Assembly (NCBI RefSeq): GCF_022458985.1
Contig: NC_061771.1
Span: forward strand, 27,644,001-27,708,000
DNA: 64,000 bases
Source of the DNA: Mugil cephalus
Lineage: Eukaryota; Chordata; Actinopteri; Mugiliformes; Mugilidae
Direction of reading: 5' to 3'
Part shown: piece by piece, positions 36,901 through 49,800 of the stretch
Layout: each line of letters begins with the position of its first letter
How positions within the stretch are numbered: position 1 is the first letter of the stretch
The notes under the pieces: model-generated
Told to the model about the DNA's origin: nothing
What the model saw: only the letters and a program-made list of their open reading frames with translations
Database searches by the model: none
Position numbers and translations under genes: made by a program

Positions 36901-39900
36901 CAATCACCTTTTCGAAGCGGTCGTCCAGCAGACTGAGCTGCTCGTTCCTCCTCATCACGGACGAGGTCAGAGAGTACTCCGTGAAGCGACTCTTCGTCTC
37001 CTCGTCCATGAAGAGGAACTCTCGGCCGCGGGTCATGTCCCCGTCCATGTCCTCGTCACCCGAGAAACCGCCCTCTGAGTCAAAGTCGCCTTCCTCCTCG
37101 TCTGTATCCTCCCATTCATCGTCGTCGTCGTCGTCTCCTCTGACACACAGACAGGAAACGTGACTTGCATGCAGGTAACTGATAAGATGTTCCTATTAAG
37201 GAGACTTCAACATAACTGTAATAGGAGTATTTATATCGTCTGAACCATTTTAATCAATCGGCAGAATAATCACGAAGCTTTAACGTACGGCTGGATCTTA
37301 AAGATAAAATCAATCTGATATTAATTCATAAAAATCCTCTGATTGATTTTTTTGATCACAGGCCATTTCCTTCCTAATAGCGTCTAAATTGTTAGATTAA
37401 TTTAATAAGAGGTGAAGAGTTGTTGTGTGATTGACTGAACCAACAGATTTGAAAAGCAGTCAGAGAAATATTTTATATTTTTTACAGATATGTGTCAAAG
37501 AAAAGAGAAGTAAATGTATCACTGCATTATTAAGAAACAGCTGGAATCCAGACACAGAAAACTGGTGTTGTGGTTCACGTTTAGTGTCAGATAATATTAA
37601 TTTATGCTGTATTTTTATGATAAAGTCAGATAAGTTTGTAGATGTTGTTGTTTTGTCGTAGTTACGACCGACAGTAACTATTTCAGGTCCAACAATAAAT
37701 AACAATAAAACAATAGACAGAATATTTGTGATCGCTCCTCGTCATCCTTTTAATGCTACAGTAACTTGTATAACTAATGTTACTTCTCAGTCTTAGCGTT
37801 AGCATCTTTTATTTAGCTACATTTATGATCTAAACTAAAGAAGAACTAAAATGACCTAAAACTAACTTAAACTAACTGAGACTGAGGATAATCCACTAGT
37901 TCGATCGTCCTTAATTTGATCTGATAATCCACATTTTTCCAGGTCTCTCTGTATTTACTGACACATTTCACCGTGTTTTCACCACTCAGGGGGGCGTGGC
38001 CCCGGGCGGCGGCACGCCCTTCATACACAAGACCGTTGCCGTGGCAACCTGGCGAACCAGCTATCTACGTTACGCTAACCAGTTACGCTCTACGTGGATC
38101 TGTGGACGGGGCTCGAGAGCTGAGAAGAGACGTCGTTAGGTGTTAATTTCTTACTCTGCGCCCGGAGCTCCAGCGGCGCAGTTTGCTTTCACGATGAAGT
38201 CGTCCTCCAGGAGGTTGTCGGGGTCGTCGTAGTCAAAGTCTTCATCCAGAGCGGCCACAATGTCGGGGTCCATGTCCAGCCGGGGGCCTGAAGGATCAGT
38301 GAACAGTGTAATGAGCCAATGCAACAGGATTTTATAATGTGTTTTTTTTTACTTTACACTTTTTAAAGAAATGACACATTAATTAGTTTAATCTGAAGAA
38401 ACAATATATCAATATATCATTCTATTTTCTTGGTGCATGGGATTATAATTTTAATTCTGTTTTTTAAAGTGCAGTATTAAATCCTTCCTCAACTGTCTGA
38501 TGATCCACATATATAAATTCTTTCTGCTTATTTCACCTCTGGTTCGAGGCTAAACTGCATCTCGTTGCTCTGGACCCGAACTAATCTAATCTAATCTAAT
38601 ATAAACATGCAACGAGTTTACTGGTGGAGGAACACAAACATCCAGGTCCTTTGTTGTAGGTCATATTTTCCACCAGCAGAGGCTGATAAAAGTCAAAGAG
38701 TCGTTACCTGAAATGGGAGCGGCTTTGTTCAGAAGTCCAACCTCCTCTTCAAACTCTGAGGCGAACACAGAGGACGGCAGGTTGATGGTGGCGGCCTGTT
38801 CATCACACAACACAACACAACACACACAACTTCAGAGCCACGCTAACGTTCGCTTTTTAAGACATTAACTACTTCTGTTTTTTATTTTTTTAGAAATGAG
38901 ACCGATGAAGAGCTGGTAAAATAAAAAAAATTCACTGATTTTGAGGATAAAACTGACAGATGGATGTAACTTTTCACACATCAAAGTTCATGATTGTAGC
39001 TTTTTTACTTTAAGTTTGGCTTAAAATAAATCACTTCAGAACAAAGATTAGAGCTGCAGTCCAATAAAACGACTTTAACCATCTACAACAGTAACTATTA
39101 TTATTAATAATGGTAATAATGACACAGTTAAATAACAGTATGTCAGATACAAGGACCATTTCCTTAGAATAATTGCATTACCAATGAAGACAATAATTTT
39201 AACAGGATATTTTTTACAGTGCCGTATTACATCCTTTTGTTAAGATAAAAAGTTCTTCTTAAATATTTAATAAAAAAGAAATGTACATTATTTGGATCCT
39301 GTTGAAATCAAAGTATCTGTGAAGTATTATACTGAATAAATTAGTTTCTATGAACCTTTATGTGTAAAACAAGTACCAAACTAACCAAACTCAACCTTCT
39401 CGTAGGAACAATCTGAAGTTACTAATCTGTAAAAGTTTATTTTTACAGCAGATGAGAACTCACAGGAACGTCCTTCTTCGTGCCTCTCTCCTCCTCCTCC
39501 TCCTCCTCCTCCTCCTCCTCGTCTTCATCGTGGAGGAGTTCTCTGTTGGCGAACGAGGGTCCACCGGCCGCCACCAGCTCAGCCGGGGCGGACGCCTCCT
39601 TCAGGTGCTGCAGGTAATCGTAGTCGTCGTCGAAGAAGACTCCGAACTCCCTCTGTTCTTCCCGTCTCTTGTCTGCTTCCACCTGAGGAACGTAATCGTG
39701 GTCAGAGAAGACTCCTCTACACTGGAATAAGACGACATCTGTTTGGTTCATTGTTAAAATTCATCTCAAACATAAAAGAATAAAACAAACATAAGAAATA
39801 AAAAGAAAAACAGAACAATACGATGTCAAACTGTCTCATCTTTTTCCACAAATAAACTTGTTTGTTCGAGACAAGAGGAAGCAAAAGGAGAAGCCCTTCT

Positions 39901-41756
39901 TCACACTCATCACATTTAACTTCAGATTTATTATTAGGTATGATAAACAAAAACATAATGAACCATGTATCTTTTTTTAAAAAAAAAAGAGTTGATTAGA
40001 ATTCATTTTTATAATTATCAAGAAAAACGTTTGTACCTGTTTTTAAATTCTATAGAACTCGAACTTTCTTCCAAACTTTCACAGAGTTACTCCACAAACT
40101 GACATGTACATGCTTTTAAGAGCTGTTCGTCCTCCAGGCTGTTAAAAGTTGAATTTTCCTCTTAACTCATAAATACTTCCTCTAGTTTGGAACAATTTTT
40201 GAATATTTTTCAGGGAGCTATTTTTTGCTTTAAATAATAATAATGATCTGTGATTTACCTAAAAGAGGATCAGTCAAATTAAACTGGCTGCAAAGTAGAT
40301 CTCAGGAGTTTAATGAGATTAATGGGATTGAGTTTGAGTCTCTTCTTAAATCCACGTCTCTCTGTGATCTCCTTATAACCTTCTCTTATTGGGGAGCCTT
40401 TGTTGGTTTTAACTGAAGCGTATTTTATTGTTTTATCACTTTTATAATCTTTGTTTTATATGCACGGTTCCAAAACTGCACGTCTTTTTGTCGTTATCGA
40501 GCAGTTTGTGATGTTGACTCGACGTGTTTTACAGATATAAAGACCGATTATTATTCAGATAAACTTGTGACAGAGAGCTACACGTTTCTATTGCTCCCTG
40601 TACGTAAATCTCCATCTCTATCAACAATTATCAACACAAGAGTTATCAGAAGACAGCGTGAATGAATAAATCTGTACTTTTGAGGCAGGCAGGAGGACGT
40701 GCTGCGGGGCTTTCTCATCTGCAGCCAGCGGGTCCCTCTGACTTCTGTGGACGAGGTGGAAGGTCACAGCCTTCTTCTTCTCAATGAACGATTTCTTCTT
40801 TCGATGAGGCTGGAAAACACAATGAAAAAGGTTTACGTCCACCGACAATCCCGATTACACAACCACTTCCCACTGAGCGGTTAATTAAGTTAAGAAACAT
40901 ACAGAAATGGTCACAGAGACAAAAAAAAAGAAAAGTGAAAGCAAGTTGTGCTAAAAAAAATTAAGCTGACTAACCTGACACTGATCCTGTCAAACTGTTT
41001 CACCAATCAAATCAATTCCAAGTAAAATATTACCATACATAGCAAATAGTTATTTAACAGATTTAAGTTTAAAAACAAACAAAAAAAATTGAGTTTTTCA
41101 TTCTTGTGCTACGGTAAACTCAATATTTGCTTCGTCTTAGGCCAAACAACAACACACAGCACCATGTTAAGGCTTTATTGGGGAGTGTGTATCCACATTA
41201 ATTATTAAAGAAACATACATTCAAAAACAAAATATGGGCGACATTATTAAGTAAACTCAGTCCAAGACTCCCAAACGTAAAGCTTTTACAGCCAAACCAG
41301 ATATATCAGCAATAAGTCACATAACAACACGTGTATTAGTCCATTTACCAATAGTAAGAATTCACTTGCAGGAGTTTTAAATGCACTGTAGTGACGCTAT
41401 AAATGATATTTTGCATCTGTCGAGTCTGGGTCTAGTCTACCAACTACGGGATGTAAATAATGTGAAATTAAATGGATGCTGCATCGTGTTATTAAGTGTC
41501 AATGTCAAATAACGTGGTAACATGTGAACTGATTCTCGCTAGTTCTCATCTCGACATAAATACCAAAATGTTAATAGTCAAAAGGAATGAGACGTTAGTT
41601 GCATATAAAATTTCATAGTTAAAGTAGCATTAATGTCTACTAATTACCATCATATTAACGATCATGATGAAACGGTTTGATTTTAAATATCACCCTGCTG
41701 TACTTTATTCTAAGTTAGCCGCTGCTAAGCTAACGATGCAAATGTCTTCTTACCAT
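30988..41756 (-). CDS. ltv1: LTV1, small ribosomal subunit biogenesis factor
   Basis: Eleven coding exons, minus strand: 41756-41754, 40809-40678, 39682-39464, 38795-38708, 38287-38155, 37139-36908, 33671-33544, 33417-33281, 32613-32561, 32397-32197, 31098-30988. All phases agree, giving 478 residues (human LTV1 is about 475). Diagnostic stretches are PHRKKKSFIEKKKAVTFHLV, FGVFFDDDYDYLQHLKE, LPSSVFASEFEEEVGLLNKA, LDMDPDIVAALDEDFDYDDP, YDDDEIGALDNAELEG-like FYEQFDDDEIGALDNAELEG, and KTGIPLDVLPSRGMTAKQEE. Acidic runs (exons 3, 6, 8) alternate with a basic C-terminal tail (EERRARKQAVKEER, VEKKANKMAFKEEK). LTV1 acts in maturation and export of pre-40S particles. The first coding exon contributes only the ATG, directly before its gtaag donor; the start is fixed by the conserved PHRKKK that follows. 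Several MITEs lie in the introns. Confidence 0.96.
31240..31420 (+). repeat. LINE-like 3' tail fragment in LTV1 intron 10
   Basis: 'aatgcaaagcacctcgagtt' then 'catgtaaataaagctgccat' resembles the common fish retroposon tail '...gtgctatataaataaagctg'. No coding part is left. Confidence 0.5.
31545..31690. mobile_element. MITE related to 1103-1299
   Basis: 'ccatggattgtataaagata', 'agctccccctggtggctgga' and 'cataagctccaccccctcca' follow in the same order as in the copy at 1103-1299. The right end is lost. Confidence 0.65.
31900..32042. mobile_element. Tc1-like MITE fragment in LTV1 intron 10
   Basis: Contains 'agtaacatccacatgaatga', 'cccagcagaacgctgaa' and the end 'gtggtcataatgttgtggct' plus 'gatcagtgta'. 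Confidence 0.7.
32755..33115. repeat. Dispersed repeat, inverted relative to 63490-63885
   Basis: 'tttgattgcatcattatttt' and 'tatgtagtgtcagattttt', then 'ggcaaaaatgtaca', an A run and 'cataaaatcctcatacatca' recur in inverse orientation at 63530-63680. It lies in LTV1 intron 8. Confidence 0.7.
35708..36290. mobile_element. MITE with 'gtttacatgcac' ends, copy 2
   Basis: Starts 'gtttacatgcacatgaaaaa' and ends 'tgtgcatgtaaacac', the inverse. It includes a (GAA)n run at 35919-35948 and the 'gatggcgccatcttatct' block. It lies in LTV1 intron 6. Confidence 0.75.
37405..37960. repeat. Dispersed repeat, copy B (copy A at 20-485)
   Basis: Aligns in direct orientation with 20-485 over most of its length, with an extra stretch at about 37540-37620 absent from copy A. 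It lies in LTV1 intron 5. Confidence 0.75.
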
Positions 41757-43827
41757 CTTGTTTACGGACTTTCTGACGGGTTTCTTCGACGGATCCGGTT
41801 CAAATCTCCACAAAAATGTATTTACGAGAAGCTGTTACGGCGGAAAAATCGTTTAAATCCACAAACTGTGTGTGTTGTTTATCCACGTTGGATTCTCCTT
41901 CACCATGCAGCAGCCACCATCACTGGAAAGAACCATCGCGAAGAACGGGAGGGGGGGGATTGAAAGTTAAATCAAGGTACTTCAGTTTGAAAGCGACGAG
42001 CTCTTTATTTTTATTCTTAATTTAAAACCGAATAATATAGTTAAAAGTATTTATTGTGGATAATTTGATCCGGCTGAGAAGGTTTATAAAACTAATAATG
42101 ATATTTTTGATTGTGGATATACTTCCGCTCCGTCGTACAGTTAGTACAGTCCACAAATGCTTTTGAACAACTTTATTCATAAACTAGACACAAGACAGTG
42201 AATTAAAGGTGCAGAAAAACAAACGGTTTTATGTAATTATCGATCATAATGTTATTAACTTCACAAACTGAATTAAAAACATGCATTCTGGCAATATATT
42301 ATTATTATTATTATTATTATTATTGCTGTTGTTGTAATTATTTAATTATTTTATTTATTTATAATTTCTTGCAATGACAACATTTTTGCGTTTAAGATTT
42401 ATTTAATTTCACTTATCACACGGATAAAACCTTATTTTAATTTTCATTTACATAGAAAAAAAGTTAAAAAAAATAAATAAAATACTCCTTACAACATCTG
42501 TGACCTGACACTGAACTCTCCATGTTGACCATATTATTGTTATCATAGACATTATTTTAAGTGTAGTAAATGTCTGGTGTTATTCTATATTATAATTAAT
42601 TTCTACACAATAATGTGTTAACCTGTGTCAGTGTTTTCTATCATCCCCAAAATAATGGGCCGTATTATTCTGTTTTTATTAGTTTTATTTGAATGCTTCC
42701 CTGCAGTAGATGATGACTTTTATCTTTTTATCGTAAACGGGATAATATTGTATCAGTAGATTAAGCCACATCTGGTGCTCGAGTGATTATTTGGGGCACG
42801 AGGGCATGTTAAAATAAACTCCAGTGAGTATGCTAATGGTAATGACAGGATACGTCAGCCCCTGGAGTGGTGTTATGTTTGCAACAATGCAGCTCTAGGA
42901 CACAGAGGATTGAGCTGTTATAAAATCAGTCATTTCATGGCTTGAGTCCCCTCTCGAGATTCATTGGCACAAATTTAGACCATAAGCGTCTCAGTTCTTT
43001 ACTTCGCACAAGCATGAGTGGTTCCACACCTTCATTCCCTTCCACGCCTACAGCACGGGCACGGCTCCAAACAAAGCAAACCTGTTATTACACATTCTGC
43101 AGATCTATTTCCGACTGTAAAAGAAAAGAAAAAGGTGTATTCTGCATTCACCTTAAAGCATATAAAGAATCTGGGGAGTGTTTCCTGCAGGACTGCTCAT
43201 TGTTTACTGGGTTTCTGTGTAAAATACAATGATTAAGTATCTGTGTGGAGTTATTATGAACTGAGAGGAGACAGTTTTTTTTAGAGCTGGATACGGACGT
43301 TAACGTTAATAGCAACACCTCTGGAGTTTGTTCTGAAACGTTTAAGACATTTGTTCAAGTTCAAGATTCTTGTTAGTATGATCAGTATTATTAGAAGTAC
43401 TCTTTCAGTTTATTTCAGCATAATTAGATTAGCCACTTTACTGTGGCTTTTGAAACTGGAGCAATTTCTAAGTCATTTCCAAACAGGTGGCTGGTATAGT
43501 CCAGGCTAGTCAAGACTCCGAGATGATTAATAGAAGAGGAACGACAAAGACAAATGTTTTACTCAAAAATTATTTCCATTTGTGCAGCAGGCAAAGCAAA
43601 TACAACAATATTTAGCAGTGTAATGTATAAAGCCAGGAAAATTCTTAGTCCCCATTCAAAAAACCTTAGCTCAGACAGCACCTCACATTATTTCTTCTAA
43701 TAACATCACGTACACGGGACAGATGCTGAGAATCACGGAGAGGAAAATGTGGTGTGATTTTTAATACAATACATCCAGGACTCTCTGTTGAGTTTTGTTC
43801 TTGTGCTGGTTCGCCAGCAGCTTCTCC
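41757..43827. other. Intergenic interval LTV1-CAPN9
   Basis: Left part (about 41757-41960) should hold the LTV1 5' untranslated region and promoter. The middle is AT-rich, with (ATT)n at 42297-42324. Near the right end, on the minus strand, ATTAAA at 43765-43760 lies about 65 bases past the CAPN9 stop and is a good poly(A) signal candidate. The longest open frame (42942-43232, +) has no recognisable features. Confidence 0.5.
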
Positions 43828-46800
43828 TCAGACGTTCATGGACAACATCAGGAACTGTGAGGGGGAAGAGGTAAAACCAGTCAGCAGTCAGTCCAAATAT
43901 CTTATAATTAATAATATAATTAATTAAATATCTGAATAAGTTAGAAAAATGAAGCAAAGCCTAATATAAAACAATCACAGGAGGAGATGAATGGACTCAG
44001 GTGTGATGTGGATGCGGTTTTACCTGCATGATGTTCATGTTCACCCGGCCCCGGTTAAATTGGTCCATAGCCTGGAAAGTTCCTGGATAAGAGAAACAGT
44101 TTCAGTCAGACTAAATCAGAAAAAAGTCTGAGCATATTTACCTCCTGAGACCTGAGCTTTAGTTTGGTTTTATTTTTAATTTCTCCAAGGTATTTGGGAT
44201 CAGCAGGACCTAATACATGAGCAAAACCAGAATTGCGAACAATCAGCCAAGTCCTCAAAATACTGCTAGCAGGTTATGCCTTTGCTTGTAATTGTTTATT
44301 GCAGGTGATCCGACATAAATAAATAAGCTTCAACAGAGAATTTGATGGGGTTTTGTTCCTTGTCCACTTTTGTCCTGTGATCGTCTGTTGAATGAGTCAG
44401 ATTAAATGCCCGCTATCACGTTTTTACCGACTAGTGTATTGACCCTTTTCTACCACTAGATGGGAGACTAAAATGTCCACAAATTTAGAGAGTCTGTCAA
44501 ACTCGGGAATTGAGAGTCTCAACTATCCCTCTATGCTGATTGGTTCTGAGCTGGTCACGTGTTTCATGGGCGCCATGTTGGAACCAATATTCATCCGTAG
44601 AAAAGTGGCAATAACAGAGAATAAGGTTGGATTAAAAGTTAAAACATGCTACAGTGCTCAGCCTACGGCTCCAGCACAGGATCAAGAAAACATGGAGGAA
44701 ACTCCACCGTTTTTCCAGAAAACAAAATGAACCTTATGCTAGCCTTATGCTAGCTAGTTATCTAGACTATAGGATATGAAAAATAGCAACTACCGCCATA
44801 TATACTGTGAAAACTTTTAATGGTGATGGATGAACACGGAGACTGAGGAGAAGTTAAACACAGCCCCATGACTGATGAAGTGATTGGATCATAAATTATT
44901 TTACAGACTCATTTAAGATATTTAAAGTAAGTAGACGCTGGGATATTTAAGTGAGGACCTTTTACATATTGACAGACACTGGCATTAACATTTATAGGCC
45001 CGTTAATGGTGAAAATAAGACATTTATTTCAACATAGCACATAGAAGAATCTTCCCCCCGATGTAGCAAACATGGCGCCCATGATTTGAGTTGACCAGAC
45101 TCTGTCCACTGACGAGGACAACGGGTTTAAATGAAGTAGAATAAGCTGCAATAAAACCTAAAACTTAATGCACATATATTTATTTATTTTAAATTTTTTT
45201 TTTTTTACGTACTGAACATGTTCTCCAGCCGGACGATGCAGGTAAGGTAGTCGTCAAAGTCAATGTCGTACTTGTCGTCTGCGAACCTCAAGCCGATTAG
45301 CTGCAGGAGCTTGTTGTTCAACTGCATCCCTGCATGAAAACAAATAGTAGCGGAACAAATACATATTATATAATACGTGCCAGTAATTTTCATTAGTCAT
45401 CATATAGCATTTCTCAATAGATTAACGAGTGTAGACATACAGTTCAGTATAAAGTTTTTTGCAGCCTTCAGAATTTTTTACATTTCTACATAAAAATGAT
45501 TCAAAACATCAGCGGATTTTAACACACATCCTGGAACAGAAATATTATACTTGAGTATTTATTTATTCAGGAAAATGAGCCAATATTACATATCAGTGAG
45601 GTGTATCTCTAGTTAATTGCAAGGTTAAATCAGAGTCGATGTGTTCAGAAGTGTTTCCATCAATGTGATGAGACTTGTTCAGTTCCTGGTTTAGTTTAAA
45701 TAAATCAGGGATTTGTCTCAGTCTGATCTTCACAACACATATTTGTGTTGAAGCAAATGATGGCAACAGACAAAGGAGCTTCATGAGGAGCTCAGAGAAA
45801 TTAGTTTTTGTTGCTCATCAGGCTGGAAAAGGTTCCACAACCATCTCTAAAGTTTGAAAGCCACAAATAATCCACAGAGAGTCAGACAGGTTGAAGACGA
45901 CTGTTCCCCTCCACAGGAGTGATCCACCAACAAACATCACTCCATCATAGTGGGAGAGGAACCAGAGGAACCCAGGAGAACTTCTAAGCAGCTAAAGGCC
46001 TCTCTCTCATTGGCTGATGTTAATGTTGATGAATCCACTCAACAACCAAAGACACTGCTCTCTGTCCACAAAGAACATTTCTACAAGACTATTGGGACAA
46101 TGTTTAATAGACACATGAGACCAAAGTAGAATAGTTTGGTTTGAATGTTTGGGCATCGTCATGTTTGGAGATGAACCAACACTGCATTCCAGCACCAGAA
46201 CCTCATCCCTCCATGAAACATGGGGGCGCTAATGTCCTGGTTTGGGCCTGTTCTGCTGCATCTGCTCATCATTGAGGGACTTAATGAACTGTGAATTCTA
46301 CCAGTGAACTTTAAAAGAAAATGTCAGGACATGAGTCCATGAGCTGAATGTGAAGAGAAACTGGGTGATGGAGGAAGACAACGAGCCCAAGAACATCAGT
46401 GGTTCTAGAGAAGAACCAGATGAATGTTCAGGAACAAGTCAAAGTCCTGATCTGAATCATGAGAGGAAACCACGAACATCTCAGAACTGAAGTGGTTCTG
46501 TCCTGAGGACTGGGGTCAAATTCCTCCAAGCTGTATAATAGTATAATATTACTGTTTTATATGTTTGATTGTGTTCTCTTTGTCTACCTTCAGAATATTT
46601 TTACCGGTATTGTATATTTCCTTTAACTCAGTATCCCAGGGCTTTCAACTGCATCTCATGGTCTTCCTCAGTGAACAGTTTCCTCATTTGCCACTAAATA
46701 AGTAACTGGTTCTCGTATGAAAGTACTGATGACCGTCTGAAAAACACTGTAATAGTTGGGTCATAGAATTTAATCAGTGCTCAGTCGACTCTCACCTGCA

Positions 46801-49800
46801 GCTTTGAGAGCGATGCGAAGCTCGTACGACGACATCTTCCCTGAACGGTCTGTGTCAAAGGACAGGAAGAGCATCTGCAACGACAGGAGTTCGTCTTTAG
46901 CAACCTGAGCCTCAAAGAAAACCTTCGATTTGCAGCTTTACCACAGAAATCAACACGTACAATCCACTTCTTCATCTTCTCCCAGAACACCTTAAACTCC
47001 TGGAACTCCAGCTTCCCTGTGTTGTCCACCTGGTTCACCGGGTCAAGGAAAACTGTGGTGTCTATTATTTTAAAACAGACGCTTCTTGGTTTCCCACGTA
47101 AACCGGTAAAAGAAATGGTCAAACGAGTAATACAGCCACTAACATTCTTTTGAACGTTCACCATGGGGTCATAGGTCAGTCAGAGACAATAAAAACCCTC
47201 AATTACAGCTTTGAGGTGATAGAAATGTATTCTCACGTGTTGTGACATTTTTTTTTAGTTTTTTCCCGGTAGCTAGGTGAATTCTTAAATCCACATTCTT
47301 AGAACACAAATAAGTTAGACTAGGAACAGATTAAGACAGATTTACTGAGTTTGTACGACCAGAGTTTGTGAACTATCTTATCTTATTTCCAGTTGAAATA
47401 GAGAGTATAGCGATAGCGGGCCCCATTGACTCCCACTGTAAATGTCAGTTTATAGTAATCTCCTAGTTTTTCTACTGTGATAGTAAAATGAATGGTGGAT
47501 ATTTTTCTTCATCCATTTTTCTATTTTCTTCATCTCTTTTCAGTTTGTTTGTATTTTTTTGTAGGAAGCTACTCTGAATAGCCACAACATTATGACCACT
47601 TACAAGAACAGTAAATTACATTTTAACCATCTAGTTACGATTCAGTGTTCTGCTGGGAAAAACATCCACATGTGGGTGTTACTTAGACAGGTAGCACCCA
47701 CTTAGACCAGACCAGGTACACAACATTACGACCACCCTATGTCTGACTCATAGGTTGGTCGTAATGTTGTGACTGACTGGTGCACATCCACCCATGCATT
47801 CAAACCCGCAAGAGAGACCCACAACGTACAGATTCCTGGTGAATTATAGCCGCTGTAATTTGATGTTTTTTAGTACATAGTTTAATCCTGAAGTGAGTCA
47901 GTCAGTAACGTGAAAGGATACGTCCATAAGGTTGATGATACTGTGGCAGGTGCTGAGACTCAGGCCGTCAAATTTGATTTCTCTTCCTGGAGACAAAGGA
48001 CAAAAATAGAGACACGTCGTTCAACAATGCTGCACAAAAGCTCAAAATTATTCAGTCAATCCAACGACCAAGATTAGAAGAACATAAAAAGACAAGATGG
48101 GACAGGTGGGATTTTTTGGTTTAGTCGTCCAAGAAAAGTAGAATTAACGACGTTAAAGTTGTGTTTAAAGAGTAGTGCAACACATTTTATGTCTAGTGTG
48201 CAGCAAAGTAAACAACTAAAATGTTTAATTGATCGTGAATTGGCAATACTTGAGACTCAGTCATATAAATTGTAAATTCTTTGAGCCATTCCATTGCTTT
48301 TGAAGTCTGTCTAAGAAAAACAAGCAACTTCTACAGAGCCAGAGTGTTGGATTTGGAAGGAAATCATCTAAAACTTTATCATTATTATTATTATTTTTAA
48401 AAAAAAAAAAAAATCTTTTTGGGGTGGCACGCTGATACAGCAATTAATTAATTGGTGATTTTAAATTGGTATGGAGTGTGAATTAGTCCATTAGCCAGTG
48501 AAACTTCTCCACCAACAAGGTTTTTTTTGTTGTGAAAAGTTGGTCTGGAGTCACTGAGTTTGAAACTGATGATGCTCCAGCAAAGATCTACCAGACCTAT
48601 CAAAGTATTTTATGGCTACAAGAGTAAATGCGATCACTGAGTCACTGAGCACATGTTGGTTGCACCATCCAATTGCAAGTTATTTTCGTTTTCTCTATGT
48701 CGGGTGAAACATGTCCCATAATGAGAGAGTTATTGGACTCGAGTCTGATAACATGTGATGCTCTAGAGGATAATATTAAAGATAATTTGTTACGTTCATT
48801 CACATTTCAGGAGGCACGTAGGGTAATTTCTAGTCTCTGTGACCTTACATTTAATAGCAGGAGGTGAATTTAAGTATGTGAATGTTATAAATGCACATTA
48901 GGAGCTAGAGAGTGTGGTCCACGAACCAAAAAAATGTCCTTGAGCACTTTGAGAATCAATATATAGAATAGAGCTGTATAAATACAAGACTGTTAGTGCT
49001 GTTTTTATTTAAGGGAGATTGAAATTCATCATCTGGATAGAGGTGAAACAAAATACTTTTGTGTTTGCTTATATCAGATCAAAGTGTAACCATATAAATA
49101 TTAAAGAAATTAATGATTTTTCATGCAAGATCTGAAAAAAAAGTTTTTCAAAGAATATTGAGTAGAAGAAAAGAAAAAATTACTAAAGTAAAAAGTACTG
49201 AAGTAGTTCATCTACTTACTCCTGCTGAGAACGCCGTTGAGCATCTGTTGAAGCTCTCTGACAGAGATAGCCTTGTCCTGCAGAAACAAAAGGAAAACTT
49301 ATAAGACGACAGCACAGACCCTAACCCCGTAGCCTGAGGTGCACCCCCTCAGAACTACAGAGACTGAAAGAGCTGTGATTGATCCTCTTGTTAGTAGCAT
49401 GTTTATGCTTTAGTATTTACAGCTGCTTCTCCATCTCCCCAATTTTTGAACGGATTGTTATGGATCTATAAATACGTAACACGTAAGGTTAACTGAGGAG
49501 GTTTGAAGAAACATTTATATGAGTCGTGTTTGGGGAAATTTCAGCGTAAGCTTCAGTTGCTATTTTTGAAAGTTTATTTCATTTATGTAGCTCCTTAAAA
49601 AAGTTCATGCTTTAATGACCTCAAATAAAGTTACAGATAAAGGTGTTCCACAGGGATCAGTGTTAGACCCCTTGCTTTTTACTTTGTTTGACATAGGCCA
49701 GTCATCATATCCGTACATTAACCCAACACCCAACTATTCAGGAGTGTTCATTTTCCTTTTAGTTCATGCTTTAGTTCAGCCTGTTTGCTGCTAGCTTCCC

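Noticed and set aside
40220-40300. Possible C/D-box snoRNA in an LTV1 intron
   Set aside because: Box-like motifs (tgatct, ctga-like) lack a closing stem and proper spacing, so no call was made.
42942-43232. 96-codon open frame between LTV1 and CAPN9
   Set aside because: No recognisable domain, no splice context or promoter, and composition like the surrounding spacer.
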